This document shows positions 17,641 through 26,175 of a stretch of DNA of 64,000 bases, in pieces; within the stretch, counting starts at the first letter, position 1, and each line of letters opens with the position of its first letter. Both the position numbers and the translations under genes were made by a program. Source of the stretch: Pseudomonas taiwanensis. GTDB lineage: Bacteria > Pseudomonadota > Gammaproteobacteria > Pseudomonadales > Pseudomonadaceae. The notes beneath the pieces were generated by a model. It did not search any database and was not told the origin of the DNA. It worked only from the letters and a program-made list of their open reading frames with translations. Location: the NCBI RefSeq assembly GCF_013393345.1, contig NZ_QJRF01000028.1, positions 86,245-150,244 of the forward strand, written 5' to 3'.

Positions 17641-18546
17641 CTAGCCGCGCAAGCCCTCTTCGCAGCAGCGTTTGATCAGGCGGCGCAGCCAGCGATGGGC
17701 GGAGTCGTTGTCGAAGCGCGGATGCCAGGACTGCCGCACCCGCACCTGTTCCAGTGGCAACGGAATCGCGAACGAGCGCAGTGGCAGGCCGAGCCGCTCG
17801 CACACGGAAATCACCGGATCGGGCATGGGGAGGATCAGATCGGAATCGTGCAAGGCCAACACTGCCGAGAAGAAGCTCGGGGAAATCAGCCCCACCCGGC
17901 GTGAAAGCCCCAGATCGTCGAGCGCCTGGTCGATGGGACCGCGCACCAGCCCCCGGCGCGAAACACTGATCTGGTCAAAGGCGGCGAAGCGTTCCGGGGT
18001 GATGGGCGCCTCGAAGATCGGATGCCCCTGGCGCACCAGGCCGTTGAAACGGCATTCGAACAGGCCCTGGGACTTGATCTCCGGGGTGAGCTTGTCGGAA
18101 GCGCCGACGATCAGGTCGATGCGTCCGGCGCGCATGGCATCGTCGTCTCCATCGATTTCCGGAACGAAGCGCAGCACCGCACCCGGCGCTTCCTGGCGCA
18201 TCAGCTCGAACAGCCGGCCGCCATAGCAGACCATGAAGATGTCGTTGGTGCGCACGTTGAACTGCCGCGTCAGGCTCGACAGGTCCACATCGCGGGAATG
18301 GAACAGGCCGCTGGCCTGCTCGACCAGCTCGCGCACCTGTTCACGCAGTTCCAGTGCCCGCGGCGTCGGCACCAGACCGCGCCCGGCACGCACCAGGATC
18401 GGGTCACCCACCGCATCGCGAATGCGCGCCAGCGTGCGGCTCATGGCCGGCGCACTCAGGTGCATGCGCCGCGCGGCACCCGCCACGCTGCCCTCGTCGA
18501 GCAGGACATCCAGGGCCACCAGCAGGTTGAGGTCGGGCAATGACAT
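17641..18546 (-). CDS. LysR-family transcriptional regulator
   Basis: The 301-residue protein, started at the ATG at 18546 (MSLPDLNLLVALDVLLDEGSV), has an N-terminal winged HTH (AGAARRMHLSAPAMSRTLARIRDAVG) and a C-terminal effector domain. A longer upstream reading adds about 30 residues not matching the family, so I rejected it. It resembles NodD/PcpR-like LTTRs with the VALD opening. Located upstream of, and in the same direction as, the MFS/HlyD pump, which it probably controls. Confidence 0.88.
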   Translation of the reverse strand: MSLPDLNLLVALDVLLDEGSVAGAARRMHLSAPAMSRTLARIRDAVGDPILVRAGRGLVPTPRALELREQVRELVEQASGLFHSRDVDLSSLTRQFNVRTNDIFMVCYGGRLFELMRQEAPGAVLRFVPEIDGDDDAMRAGRIDLIVGASDKLTPEIKSQGLFECRFNGLVRQGHPIFEAPITPERFAAFDQISVSRRGLVRGPIDQALDDLGLSRRVGLISPSFFSAVLALHDSDLILPMPDPVISVCERLGLPLRSFAIPLPLEQVRVRQSWHPRFDNDSAHRWLRRLIKRCCEEGLRG

Positions 18547-18620
18547 CGCCGGCTCCAGGGCGAAAGGGAAGATCGCCACTGTAGCGACCGGCCTGAATGC
18601 CGTCGATGGGACGCCACGAA

Positions 18621-18652
18621 CGACAAGGCCCCGCAATTGCGGGGCCTTGTCG
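18621..18652 (-). terminator. Hairpin terminator downstream of fadD1
   Basis: CGACAAGGCCCCGCAATT and its mirror form a perfect palindrome centred on the AATT, with 14 to 15 base pairs, 15 bases after the fadD1 stop. It separates fadD1 from the LysR gene. The strong stem would stop transcription; the T-rich tail is short. Confidence 0.75.
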
Positions 18653-18666
18653 GGAAGCGATGGGGA

Positions 18667-20373
18667 TCAGGCCTGGGCCTTCTCCTGCTTCGCCTTGAGC
18701 TTCTTCAGCTCTTCGTCACGCAGTTCGCGACGCAGGATCTTGCCGACGTTGGTGGTCGGCAGCGCATCGCGGAACTCGATAGCGCGCGGCACCTTGTAGC
18801 CGGTCACGTTGCTGCGCATGTGCTCCATCACCTGTTCCTTGGTGAGGCTGACGCCGGGCTTGGCCACCACGAACATCTTGATCGCCTCGCCGGATTTCTC
18901 GTCCGGTACACCGATGGCGGCGCACTGCAGCACACCCGGCAGGGTCGCCAGCACGTCTTCCAGTTCGTTCGGGTACACGTTGAAGCCGGACACCAGGATC
19001 ATGTCCTTCTTGCGGTCGACGATGCGCATGAAGCCGTCGTCCTGGATCACCGCAACGTCGCCGGTCTTCAGCCAGCCTTCGGCATCGAGGATTTCGTCGG
19101 TGGCTTCCTGGCGCTGCCAGTAACCCTTCATCACCTGCGGGCCCTTCACGCACAGCTCGCCGGGCGCGCCCAGGCCAACGTCGTTACCCTCGTCGTCCAC
19201 CACCTTGCACTGGGTGGAGGGCACCGGAATGCCAATGGTGCCGATCTGGATGCTCTGGAAGGGATTCACCGATACCACCGGGCTGGTCTCGGTCATGCCG
19301 TAGCCTTCGCTGATGGCGCAACCAGTGACCTGCTTCCAGCGCTCGGCAGTGGCCAGTTGCAGGGCCATACCGCCGGACAGGGTCAGCTTCAGCGCGGAGA
19401 AGTCCAGGTTGCGGAAGCCCTCGTTGTTGCACAGGGCAACGAAGAGGGTGTTCAGGCCGACGAAACCAGTGAACTTGTACTTCGACAGCTCCTTGGTCAT
19501 GGCCGGCAGGTCGCGCGGGTTGGAAATGAGGATGTTGTGGTTGCCGGTCAGCATCATCGCCATGCAATGGAAGGTGAAGGCGTAGATGTGATAGAGCGGC
19601 AGCGGGGTGATGAGGATCTCGCAACCGTCGTTCAGGTTGGCGCCCATCAGTGCCTTGCACTGCAGCATGTTGGCGATCAGGTTGCGGTGGGTCAGCATCG
19701 CGCCCTTGGCCACGCCGGTGGTGCCACCGGTGTATTGCAGCACGGCGATGTCGCCACCCTGCGGGCTGGCTTCATTGACGGCACGGCCACGGCCCTTGGC
19801 CAGGGCATCGTTGAGCTTGACCGCCTTCGGCAGACTGAACGGCGGCACCATCTTCTTCACGTGCTTGATCACGGCGTTGACCAGCAGGCGCTTGAAGGTC
19901 GGCAGCAGGTCGCCGACTTCAGTGACGACGACGTGCTTCACGCCGGTCTTGGGCAGCACTTCTTCGGCCAGGTGGGCCATGTTGGCCAGGCAGATCAGGG
20001 CCTTCGCGCCGGAGTCGTTGAACTGGTGCTCCATTTCCCGCGCGGTGTACAGCGGGTTGGTGTTGACCACGATCAGGCCGGCACGCATGGCGCCGAAGAC
20101 GACGACCGGGTACTGCAGGATGTTCGGCAGCTGCACGGCGATGCGGTCGCCGGGCTTGAGGTCGGTGTGATTCTGCAGGTAGGCGGCGAAGGCGCCGGAA
20201 AGTTCGTAGAGCTCACCGTAGGTGAGGGTCTTGCCCAGGTTGCTGAATGCGGGCTTGTCGGCAAAGCGTTGGCAGGACTGCTTCAATACCGCCTGGACGT
20301 TGGGGTATTGGTCGGCGTTGATCTCGGCGGGAACACCCGCTGGATATTTGTCCTTCCAGAAGTTTTCGGTCAT
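18667..20373 (-). CDS. fadD1: Long-chain fatty acid-CoA ligase FadD1
   Basis: The 568-residue adenylate-forming enzyme activates fatty acids to acyl-CoA for beta-oxidation. It shows the AMP-binding P-loop YTGGTTGVAKG, the A5 motif EGYGMTETSP, the WLKTGDVAVI block and the KKDMILVSGFNVYPNELED linker. Its N-terminus MTENFWKDKYPAGVPAEIN closely resembles P. aeruginosa FadD1. It is one of two tandem paralogues on the minus strand. The 357-base gap between them suggests separate promoters, as reported for fadD1 and fadD2 in P. aeruginosa. Confidence 0.95.
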   Translation of the reverse strand: MTENFWKDKYPAGVPAEINADQYPNVQAVLKQSCQRFADKPAFSNLGKTLTYGELYELSGAFAAYLQNHTDLKPGDRIAVQLPNILQYPVVVFGAMRAGLIVVNTNPLYTAREMEHQFNDSGAKALICLANMAHLAEEVLPKTGVKHVVVTEVGDLLPTFKRLLVNAVIKHVKKMVPPFSLPKAVKLNDALAKGRGRAVNEASPQGGDIAVLQYTGGTTGVAKGAMLTHRNLIANMLQCKALMGANLNDGCEILITPLPLYHIYAFTFHCMAMMLTGNHNILISNPRDLPAMTKELSKYKFTGFVGLNTLFVALCNNEGFRNLDFSALKLTLSGGMALQLATAERWKQVTGCAISEGYGMTETSPVVSVNPFQSIQIGTIGIPVPSTQCKVVDDEGNDVGLGAPGELCVKGPQVMKGYWQRQEATDEILDAEGWLKTGDVAVIQDDGFMRIVDRKKDMILVSGFNVYPNELEDVLATLPGVLQCAAIGVPDEKSGEAIKMFVVAKPGVSLTKEQVMEHMRSNVTGYKVPRAIEFRDALPTTNVGKILRRELRDEELKKLKAKQEKAQA

Positions 20374-20730
20374 GGAGGCCCACTCCTAAGCAACAGCTGA
20401 TTTCACTGTCCTCGAGGGACAGTTGTTTGTTGTGTTCTGTGCGATTGTGCGCCCGTCCGGGCAAAAAAACGCGCCGAGATTATCAGCTTTGCCAGAGGCT
20501 CACCAGCACCAAACCAGCCCTTACCAGTCATAAAAGTGACCCAAAGCGGTGCAACTGGTCATATTTGGAGTCCGAACTCTAATTCGCCGACAAACGGCGT
20601 ATTTCGGGGCTTTCACGGGTTCTCAAGGAGGGATCGGACTGTCGGACAAGCCGGCCGTGCGGAAAAGCGGAATGAAAATGGGGCGGGAGGAACGAGGGCA
20701 GGACGGAGGACCCGCCCTGCCCTTTTTCGG
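20374..20730. promoter_or_regulatory. fadD2-fadD1 intergenic region
   Basis: The gap of 357 bases holds no convincing gene. Next to the fadD2 stop, GGGCAGG and CCTGCCC (about 20697-20725, with an adjacent T5 on the plus strand and A5 on the minus) form a hairpin that probably ends fadD2 transcription. The remainder, AT-richer around 20520-20600, should hold the fadD1 promoter; I see no clear PsrA-type site. Confidence 0.5.
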
Positions 20731-22419
20731 TCAGGCGATATCGCGCAGCTCACGACGCAGGATCTTGCCCACCGGGGTCATCGGCAGGGCCTCTTTCAGC
20801 ACGATGTGCTTGGGCACCTTGTAGCCGGTGAAGTTTTCCTTGCAGTAGGCCTTGAGCTCCTCGACGCTGACGCCGCCCTCGCGCGGCACCACGAAGAGCT
20901 TCACCGCCTCGCCGGACTTGTCGTCCGGGACACCGATGGCCGCGCAGTTGGCCACCTTCGGGTGGGCCATCACCACATCCTCGATCTCGTTCGGATAGAC
21001 GTTGAAGCCGGAGACGATGATCAGGTCCTTCTTGCGGTCGACGATGCGTACATAGCCGTCCGGATCGATCACTGCGATGTCGCCGGTCTTCAGCCAGCCT
21101 TCGGCATCCAGCACCTCGGCGCTGGCCTCGGGGCGCTGCCAGTAGCCTTTCATCACCTGCGGTCCCTTGATGCACAGCTCGCCGCGTTCGCCCAGTGGCA
21201 GTTCATTGCCGGCGTCGTCGATGGTCTTGAACGCAGTGCCCGGCACCGGAATGCCCACGGTTCCCAGGCGAGCCAGGCTGCCGTAGGGATTGGTGCTGGC
21301 CACGGGGGAGGTTTCGGTCAGGCCGTAACCCTCGACCACCGAACAACCGGTCATGGCCTGCCAGCGCTCGGCGGTGGCCTTGACCAGGGCGGTGCCGCCG
21401 GAGTTGGTGACCTTGAGGTTGGAGAAGTCGAGGTGTTTGAACTCGGGATGATCCATCAGCGCGACGAACAAGGTGTTCAGGCCCAGCAGCGCGGAGAAGC
21501 GCCACTTCTTCAGCTCCTTGATGAAGCCGCCGATGTCCCGCGGGTTGGTGATGAGAATGTTGTGGTTGCCGTTGACCATCATGCACATGCAGTTCGCGGT
21601 GAAGGCATAGATGTGGTACAGCGGCAGCGGCGCGATCATGATCTCCTGGCCCTGCTTCATCAGCGGCGCACCGTCCGGGCCGTGCTGCGACAGGCAGGCG
21701 TCCACTTGCTGCATGTTGGCCACCAGGTTGCCGTGGGTCAGCATCGCGCCCTTGGCCACGCCAGTGGTTCCGCCGGTGTACTGCAGCACGGCGATGTCTT
21801 CCAGACTCACCCGCACCGGCTTTAGCGCATGGCCCTGGCCCTGCTTCAGCGCGTCCTTGAAGGACACCGCCTGGGGCAGGTGATAGTCCGGGACCATCTT
21901 CTTCAGCTTCTTCACCACGGTGTTGACCAGCCAGCCCTTGAGGCTCGGCAGCAGGTCACCCATGCGGGCTTCGATCAGGAATTCGATTTCGGTGTCGGGC
22001 AGCACCTCTTCGACCAGCTTGCCGAACAGGTTGATGTAGACCAGCGCACGCACTCCGGCGTCCTTGAACTGGTGACGCATCTCGCGGGCGGTGTACAGCG
22101 GGTTGGTGTTGACCACGATGAGGCCAGCGCGCAGGGCACCGAACACGGCGATGGGATACTGCAGGACGTTGGGCATCTGCACGGCGATGCGGTCGCCGGG
22201 CTTGAGATCGGTGTTCTTCTGGAGGTAGGCGGCGAAGGCGGCGGACAGGCGATCCAGCTCCGCATAGGTCAGGGTCACGCCCAGGTTGCTGAAGGCTGGA
22301 CGGTCGGCGAATTTCTTGCAGGACCGCTCGAACACCTCGATCACCGACTTGTAGGCGGCCAGATCGATTTGGTTAGGCACACCGGCCGGGCGTTTGTCGC
22401 TCCAGAAATCAGGTTGCAT
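20731..22419 (-). CDS. fadD2: Long-chain fatty acid-CoA ligase FadD2
   Basis: The 562-residue product has the same adenylate-forming motifs as FadD1: YTGGTTGVAKG, EGYGLTETSP, WLKTGDIAVI and KKDLIIVSGFNVYPNEIED. The start at 22419 (MQPDFWSDKRPAGVPNQID) follows GAGGATAAGAACA and matches the P. aeruginosa FadD2 length and N-terminus; an upstream in-frame extension of 34 codons is unsupported. It would act on long-chain fatty acids at the inner membrane. Followed on the opposite strand by phaJ1-region genes. Confidence 0.95.
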   Translation of the reverse strand: MQPDFWSDKRPAGVPNQIDLAAYKSVIEVFERSCKKFADRPAFSNLGVTLTYAELDRLSAAFAAYLQKNTDLKPGDRIAVQMPNVLQYPIAVFGALRAGLIVVNTNPLYTAREMRHQFKDAGVRALVYINLFGKLVEEVLPDTEIEFLIEARMGDLLPSLKGWLVNTVVKKLKKMVPDYHLPQAVSFKDALKQGQGHALKPVRVSLEDIAVLQYTGGTTGVAKGAMLTHGNLVANMQQVDACLSQHGPDGAPLMKQGQEIMIAPLPLYHIYAFTANCMCMMVNGNHNILITNPRDIGGFIKELKKWRFSALLGLNTLFVALMDHPEFKHLDFSNLKVTNSGGTALVKATAERWQAMTGCSVVEGYGLTETSPVASTNPYGSLARLGTVGIPVPGTAFKTIDDAGNELPLGERGELCIKGPQVMKGYWQRPEASAEVLDAEGWLKTGDIAVIDPDGYVRIVDRKKDLIIVSGFNVYPNEIEDVVMAHPKVANCAAIGVPDDKSGEAVKLFVVPREGGVSVEELKAYCKENFTGYKVPKHIVLKEALPMTPVGKILRRELRDIA

Positions 22420-22604
22420 TGTTCTTATCCTCGAATCCCTGAAATAGTCTGGCCCGCACTGCGGGGCTGCCCGGAACTTAACAGTTCCGACGCAGCCCGC
22501 AAATATGCGACCGAGTGTCATTGACCACGTGAATCTTGCCGATAGTCCAGTTAGATTCGCCTAGCATCAGAACAAGAACATGACATTCGGATTACCTATC
22601 ACCC

Positions 22605-23342
22605 ATGCGTTTCCCCCTGGTCCTGTGTGCGCTGCTGTCCTGCCTGTTCCTCAGCTGCGGCGTCCGGGCCGACCTCCGTCTGGCCACCCTGGAATATCCG
22701 CCTTACTGCTCGCAGTCCCTGCCGCAAGGCGGCAGCATCATCGAGCTCACCACGCGCGCCTTCGCCACCCAGGGTTACAAGGTCCAGGTGGATTTCATGC
22801 CCTGGGCGCGCGTGCGCGCCGCCCTGCACAGCGGCCATTACCAGGGCGCCCTGGCCCTCTGGCCGCGTGAAGTGGTGGAGGAGAACCTGCATGCCTCGCG
22901 TCCGCTGTTCTACAGCGAGCTGGGTTTCTTCGTGCGCAAGGACACGCCGGTCGATTTCAAGGACCTGTCCGAGCTCAAGGGACGCAAAGTGGGCGTGGTC
23001 AGGGGCTACGGCTACCCGGCCAGCGTGCTGCGCTCGGGCTTCAGCGCCGAAGAGGCGGTGGACGACATCTCCAACCTGCGCAAGCTGGACGCCGGGCGTT
23101 TCGACCTGGTGCTGCTGGAGCGCGTCGTGGGCCAGTACCTGGTCGCCACGGACGATCACCTGCGCGGCAAGCTCGAATGGCAGCCGCCAGCGCTGGAACG
23201 CATTCCCCTGCTGGCGGGCTTCACCGCACCGCGCCCCGGTCAGCCGGACTGGGCGCAAATCTACGAGCGCGGCCTCAAGGACCTGTTGGCCAGCGGCGAG
23301 TACACGCGAATCCTCGAACGCCACAACGTAGCGCCCAACTGA
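22605..23342 (+). CDS. Family-3 solute-binding protein (amino-acid ABC type)
   Basis: The 245-residue protein has a signal peptide (MRFPLVLCALLSCLFLSCGVRA) and a type-3 periplasmic binding fold (LRLATLEYPPYCSQSLPQGG, then FMPWARVRAAL and the hinge block LKGRKVGVVRGYGYPASVL). No permease or ATPase genes follow, so it is an orphan binding protein; such PA-type proteins may bind amino acids or act in sensing. In P. aeruginosa I recall fadD2 directly next to the hydrolase gene, so this gene may be an insertion in the block. Divergent from fadD2. Confidence 0.82.
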   Translation: MRFPLVLCALLSCLFLSCGVRADLRLATLEYPPYCSQSLPQGGSIIELTTRAFATQGYKVQVDFMPWARVRAALHSGHYQGALALWPREVVEENLHASRPLFYSELGFFVRKDTPVDFKDLSELKGRKVGVVRGYGYPASVLRSGFSAEEAVDDISNLRKLDAGRFDLVLLERVVGQYLVATDDHLRGKLEWQPPALERIPLLAGFTAPRPGQPDWAQIYERGLKDLLASGEYTRILERHNVAPN

Positions 23343-23406
23343 GCAGGCTTTGCGCCACCTTCGCGCCCGTGCACAATGCGCCGAATCCCCGGCATAAGGA
23401 TCGGCC

Positions 23407-24366
23407 ATGCGCCACGACGCCTTCTGGCTCGACGCGAGCGATAGCACGCCCCTGTACGTCAATCACTGGTCCGGCGAAAGCCCGCCCAGGGCCGTGGTCA
23501 TGCTGTCTCACGGCATGGCCGAACACGGCGGCCGCTATGCCCGGCTGGGTGCGGCCCTGACAGCCGTCGGCTTCGAGCTCTACGCCCTCGACCAGCGTGG
23601 CCATGGCCGCAGCGCCGAGCATGGCGTCCTCGGCCAGTACGCGGCGGACGGCGGCTGGAACAAGGTCATTGGCGACCTGGCCAGCCTCAATCACCACATC
23701 CGCCAGCAGCACCCGCAAGCGCCGATCTTCCTGCTCGGCCACAGCATGGGCAGCTACATCGGCCAGGCCTACCTGATGCACCACAGCTGCAGCCTGCAGG
23801 GCGCCGTCCTCTCCGGTTCCAACTACCAGCCCGTCGCGCTGTACAAGGTGGCTGCCCTGATCGCCCGCTTCGAGCGCTGGCGCCGGGGCAAGGAAGGCCG
23901 TAGTGCGCTGATCGAGTTCCTCTCCTTCGGCTCCTTCAACAAGGCCTTCAAGCCCAACCGCACGGCCTTCGACTGGCTCAGCCGCGACCCGGCGGAAGTG
24001 GACAAGTACGTCACGGACCCGCTCTGTGGTTTCCGTTGCACCAACCAGTTGTGGCTCGACCTGCTCGGCGGGCTTCAGAGCATCACCCCACCGAAACACC
24101 TGGCACAGATCGACCCCGATCTGCCGCTGCTGGTGATCGGTGGCGAACGCGACCCGGTCAGTGAAGGCCGGCGCCTGCAGGAACTTGCCGCGGCCTTGCG
24201 CCGGGCCGGCATCAGGGACGTGCAGCTGAACATTTACCCCGACGCCCGTCATGAGCTGCTCAACGAGAGCAACCGCGACGAAGTGACCAACGACGTGATC
24301 GACTGGCTGGAGCGCACCCTTGCCCACAGTCGGCACCACCCAACGCAAGCCAAGGAGACCGCATGA
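23407..24366 (+). CDS. Alpha/beta hydrolase (monoacylglycerol lipase/lysophospholipase-like)
   Basis: The 319-residue hydrolase has the nucleophile elbow GHSMG (Ser113), an acid in GGERDPVSEG and His in YPDARHELLNE. It also has the LSHGMAEHGGRY and ALDQRGHGRS blocks of the serine aminopeptidase S33/monoacylglycerol lipase group. It corresponds in position to P. aeruginosa PA3301. It may release fatty acids from monoglycerides or lysophospholipids for the FadD enzymes nearby. ATGA overlap with phaJ1 implies coupled translation. Confidence 0.88.
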   Translation: MRHDAFWLDASDSTPLYVNHWSGESPPRAVVMLSHGMAEHGGRYARLGAALTAVGFELYALDQRGHGRSAEHGVLGQYAADGGWNKVIGDLASLNHHIRQQHPQAPIFLLGHSMGSYIGQAYLMHHSCSLQGAVLSGSNYQPVALYKVAALIARFERWRRGKEGRSALIEFLSFGSFNKAFKPNRTAFDWLSRDPAEVDKYVTDPLCGFRCTNQLWLDLLGGLQSITPPKHLAQIDPDLPLLVIGGERDPVSEGRRLQELAAALRRAGIRDVQLNIYPDARHELLNESNRDEVTNDVIDWLERTLAHSRHHPTQAKETA

Positions 24367-24833
24367 GCCAGGTAACCAACTTCACCTACGACGCCCTGGA
24401 AGTCGGCCAGAAAGCCACCTTCTCCACCACCGTGGAAGAGCGTCACGTCCAGCTGTTCGCCGCCGTCTCCGGCGACCGCAACCCGGTGCACCTGGACGCT
24501 GAGTACGCTGCTGGCACCATGTTCAAGGAGCGCATCGCCCACGGCATGTTCACTGGCGCCCTGATCAGCGCCGCCATCGCTTGCGAAATGCCTGGCCCGG
24601 GCAGCATCTACCTCGGCCAGCAACTCAAGTTCACCCGCCCGGTGAAACTGGGCGACACCCTGACCGTAGAGCTGGAAATCCTCGAGAAGCTGCCGAAGAA
24701 CCGCGTACGCATCGCCACCCGCGTGTTCAACCAGAACACCGATCAAGTGGTGGACGGCGAAGCCGAAGTGCTGGCACCCAAGCAGCAGCTCTCGGTGGAA
24801 CTGCCGGAATTGCCGCCGATCACCATCGGTTGA
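24363..24833 (+). CDS. phaJ1: (R)-specific enoyl-CoA hydratase PhaJ1 (MaoC family)
   Basis: The 156-residue single hot-dog protein carries the hydratase-2 motif FAAVSGDRNPVHLD with catalytic Asp38 and His43. Length and sequence strongly resemble P. aeruginosa PhaJ1 (MSQV start, FKERIAHGM, FTRPVKLGD, LPKNRVR blocks). It hydrates trans-2-enoyl-CoA to (R)-3-hydroxyacyl-CoA, supplying PHA synthase from beta-oxidation. The start overlaps the hydrolase stop (ATGA). A strong terminator follows. Confidence 0.92.
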   Translation: MSQVTNFTYDALEVGQKATFSTTVEERHVQLFAAVSGDRNPVHLDAEYAAGTMFKERIAHGMFTGALISAAIACEMPGPGSIYLGQQLKFTRPVKLGDTLTVELEILEKLPKNRVRIATRVFNQNTDQVVDGEAEVLAPKQQLSVELPELPPITIG

Positions 24834-24845
24834 TTGCGCTGGATA

Positions 24846-24877
24846 CAAAAAAGCCCGGATGAGTCCGGGCTTTTTTG
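24846..24877 (+). terminator. Rho-independent terminator after phaJ1
   Basis: AAAAAAGCCCGGATGAG is followed by TCCGGGCTTTTTT: a GC-rich stem with A/T flanks on both sides, 13 bases after the phaJ1 stop. Textbook terminator; it may work in both directions. Confidence 0.9.
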
Positions 24878-24879
24878 TG

Positions 24880-25102
24880 GGCGACTGTTTTTCCTGTGGG
24901 AGCGAGTTCATTCGCGATAAGGGTGGGCACCGAGCGGGCCTGACGCTGCCCTCACCCCAACCCTCTCCCAGAGGGAGAGGGAGCTGTCCGTGCCCGCTGA
25001 GTAATTCTTCGTTTTCCTGTGGGGGCGAATTCATTCGCCAAGCAGGACGCAGTCCTGCCGTAGGTTGGTCCGAGGAACGAGGCCCAACGATTCAGCCCTG
25101 TT
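24880..25102. repeat. REP-like repeats between phaJ1 and the HlyD gene
   Basis: No gene. GTGGGAGCGAGTTCATTCGC near 24897-24916 and GTGGGGGCGAATTCATTCGC near 25019-25038 are copies of one motif. CCCTCTCCC/GAGGGAGAGG at about 24949-24986 is the CCCTCTCCC class. TAGGTTGGTCCGAGGAACGA near 25061-25080 recurs inverted near 32020-32040. Confidence 0.65.
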
Positions 25103-25957
25103 TTACTCCGCCACCGTCACACTCGCCGTCATCCCAGCGCTCAGGGTCACGTCGTCCGGCACCTTGTCCAGCTTGATCCGCACCGGAATCCGCTGCGCCA
25201 GGCGTACCCAGTTGAAAGTGGGCTCGACGTTCGCCAGCAACTGAGTATCCGGAATCGCATTGCGGTCGGTGATGCCGCGGCTGATGCTTTCCACCTTGCC
25301 GGTCAGCGGCTCGCCCGCGCTCATCAGCCAGACCTTCACCGGCGCACCGACCTTGATGCGCGGCAGCTTGGTCTCCTCGAAATAGGCCTGGACGTAGAAG
25401 GAACCGTCGTCCACCAGCGCCATCACCGGCTGGCCAGCGCCGACGTAGTTGCCCTGGGCCAGGCGCAGGTTGGTCACCTGGCCATTGCGCGGCGCACGCA
25501 GTTCGCTGCGGGCGAGGTTGATCTCGGCCACCTTCACCTCCGCCTGGGCTTCACGGTATTCCGCTCGCGCCACGTCGGCGGTGATCAAGGCGTTCTCGCG
25601 CAGCTCCGCGCTGATGGCCTGCGGCCCGAGATGTACGCGGCGGGACGCCTCATGCTCATGCAGGCGCAACTGATGCTGGCGGGTTTCGGCCACCGCGCGG
25701 GCCTTTTCCAGGGCGGCCTGGTAGCGCTCACGGTCGATGCTCAGGAGCAGGTCGCCGGCCTTGACCTGCTGGTTGTCCTGCACCTTCAGCTCCATCACCC
25801 AGCCGGACACGTCGGGCGATATCACCACCACGTCTGCGCGCACCCGTGCGTCGCGGGTCCAGGGAGCGAGCATGTAGTGCTGCCAGAGACCATAGCCGGC
25901 CACGATGGCCACCACGACCAGGGCAAGGGTTACCAGTACGCGCAGCGTGGAACGCAT
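25103..25957 (-). CDS. HlyD-family periplasmic adaptor of FUSC efflux system 2
   Basis: The 284-residue protein has an N-terminal anchor (LVTLALVVVAIVAGYGLW), then WTRDARVRADVVVISPDVSG, a helical hairpin and second lipoyl half (APRNGQVTNLRLAQG), as in the adaptor of system 1. Start chosen at ATG 25957 because AAGGAG lies six bases before it; an ATG at 25963 abuts that site, and the reading to 26161 would overlap DUF1656 and FUSC. Last gene of a FUSC-DUF1656-HlyD operon. Confidence 0.9.
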   Translation of the reverse strand: MRSTLRVLVTLALVVVAIVAGYGLWQHYMLAPWTRDARVRADVVVISPDVSGWVMELKVQDNQQVKAGDLLLSIDRERYQAALEKARAVAETRQHQLRLHEHEASRRVHLGPQAISAELRENALITADVARAEYREAQAEVKVAEINLARSELRAPRNGQVTNLRLAQGNYVGAGQPVMALVDDGSFYVQAYFEETKLPRIKVGAPVKVWLMSAGEPLTGKVESISRGITDRNAIPDTQLLANVEPTFNWVRLAQRIPVRIKLDKVPDDVTLSAGMTASVTVAE

Positions 25958-25968
25958 CGTCATCTCCT

Positions 25969-26175
25969 TCACCAGTGCCCGGTCAACGCGACCAGCGCCG
26001 CCAGCACACACACATACAGGGCACAGTCGAACAGCGCTTCGTGCCAGATCCAGCGCGCCAGCCCGACTCGCGCCAGGCCCACGCGCAGCGCGCCGGTCAC
26101 CAGCAGTGCCAGCAACGCATAAAGCAGAAAGGGGCTGAGCAGCACACCGCCAAAGGACCATTCACGCAAGCCCAT
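25969..26175 (-). CDS. DUF1656 small membrane protein of FUSC efflux system 2
   Basis: The 68-residue protein has two hydrophobic helices (LSPFLLYALLALLVTGAL and FDCALYVCVLAALVALTG). It lies between the FUSC and HlyD genes exactly as in system 1. The ATG at 26175 has GGAGGAGAG just upstream and overlaps the FUSC stop by 14 bases. Confidence 0.85.
   Translation of the reverse strand: MGLREWSFGGVLLSPFLLYALLALLVTGALRVGLARVGLARWIWHEALFDCALYVCVLAALVALTGHW

Noticed and set aside
18637..20400. 587-codon open frame antisense to fadD1
   Set aside because: Full antisense shadow of an unmistakable acyl-CoA ligase; no domain or ribosome site.
20536..21825. 429-codon open frame antisense to fadD2
   Set aside because: Shadow of fadD2; its repeated similarity to the fadD1 antisense frame only reflects the paralogy of the sense genes.
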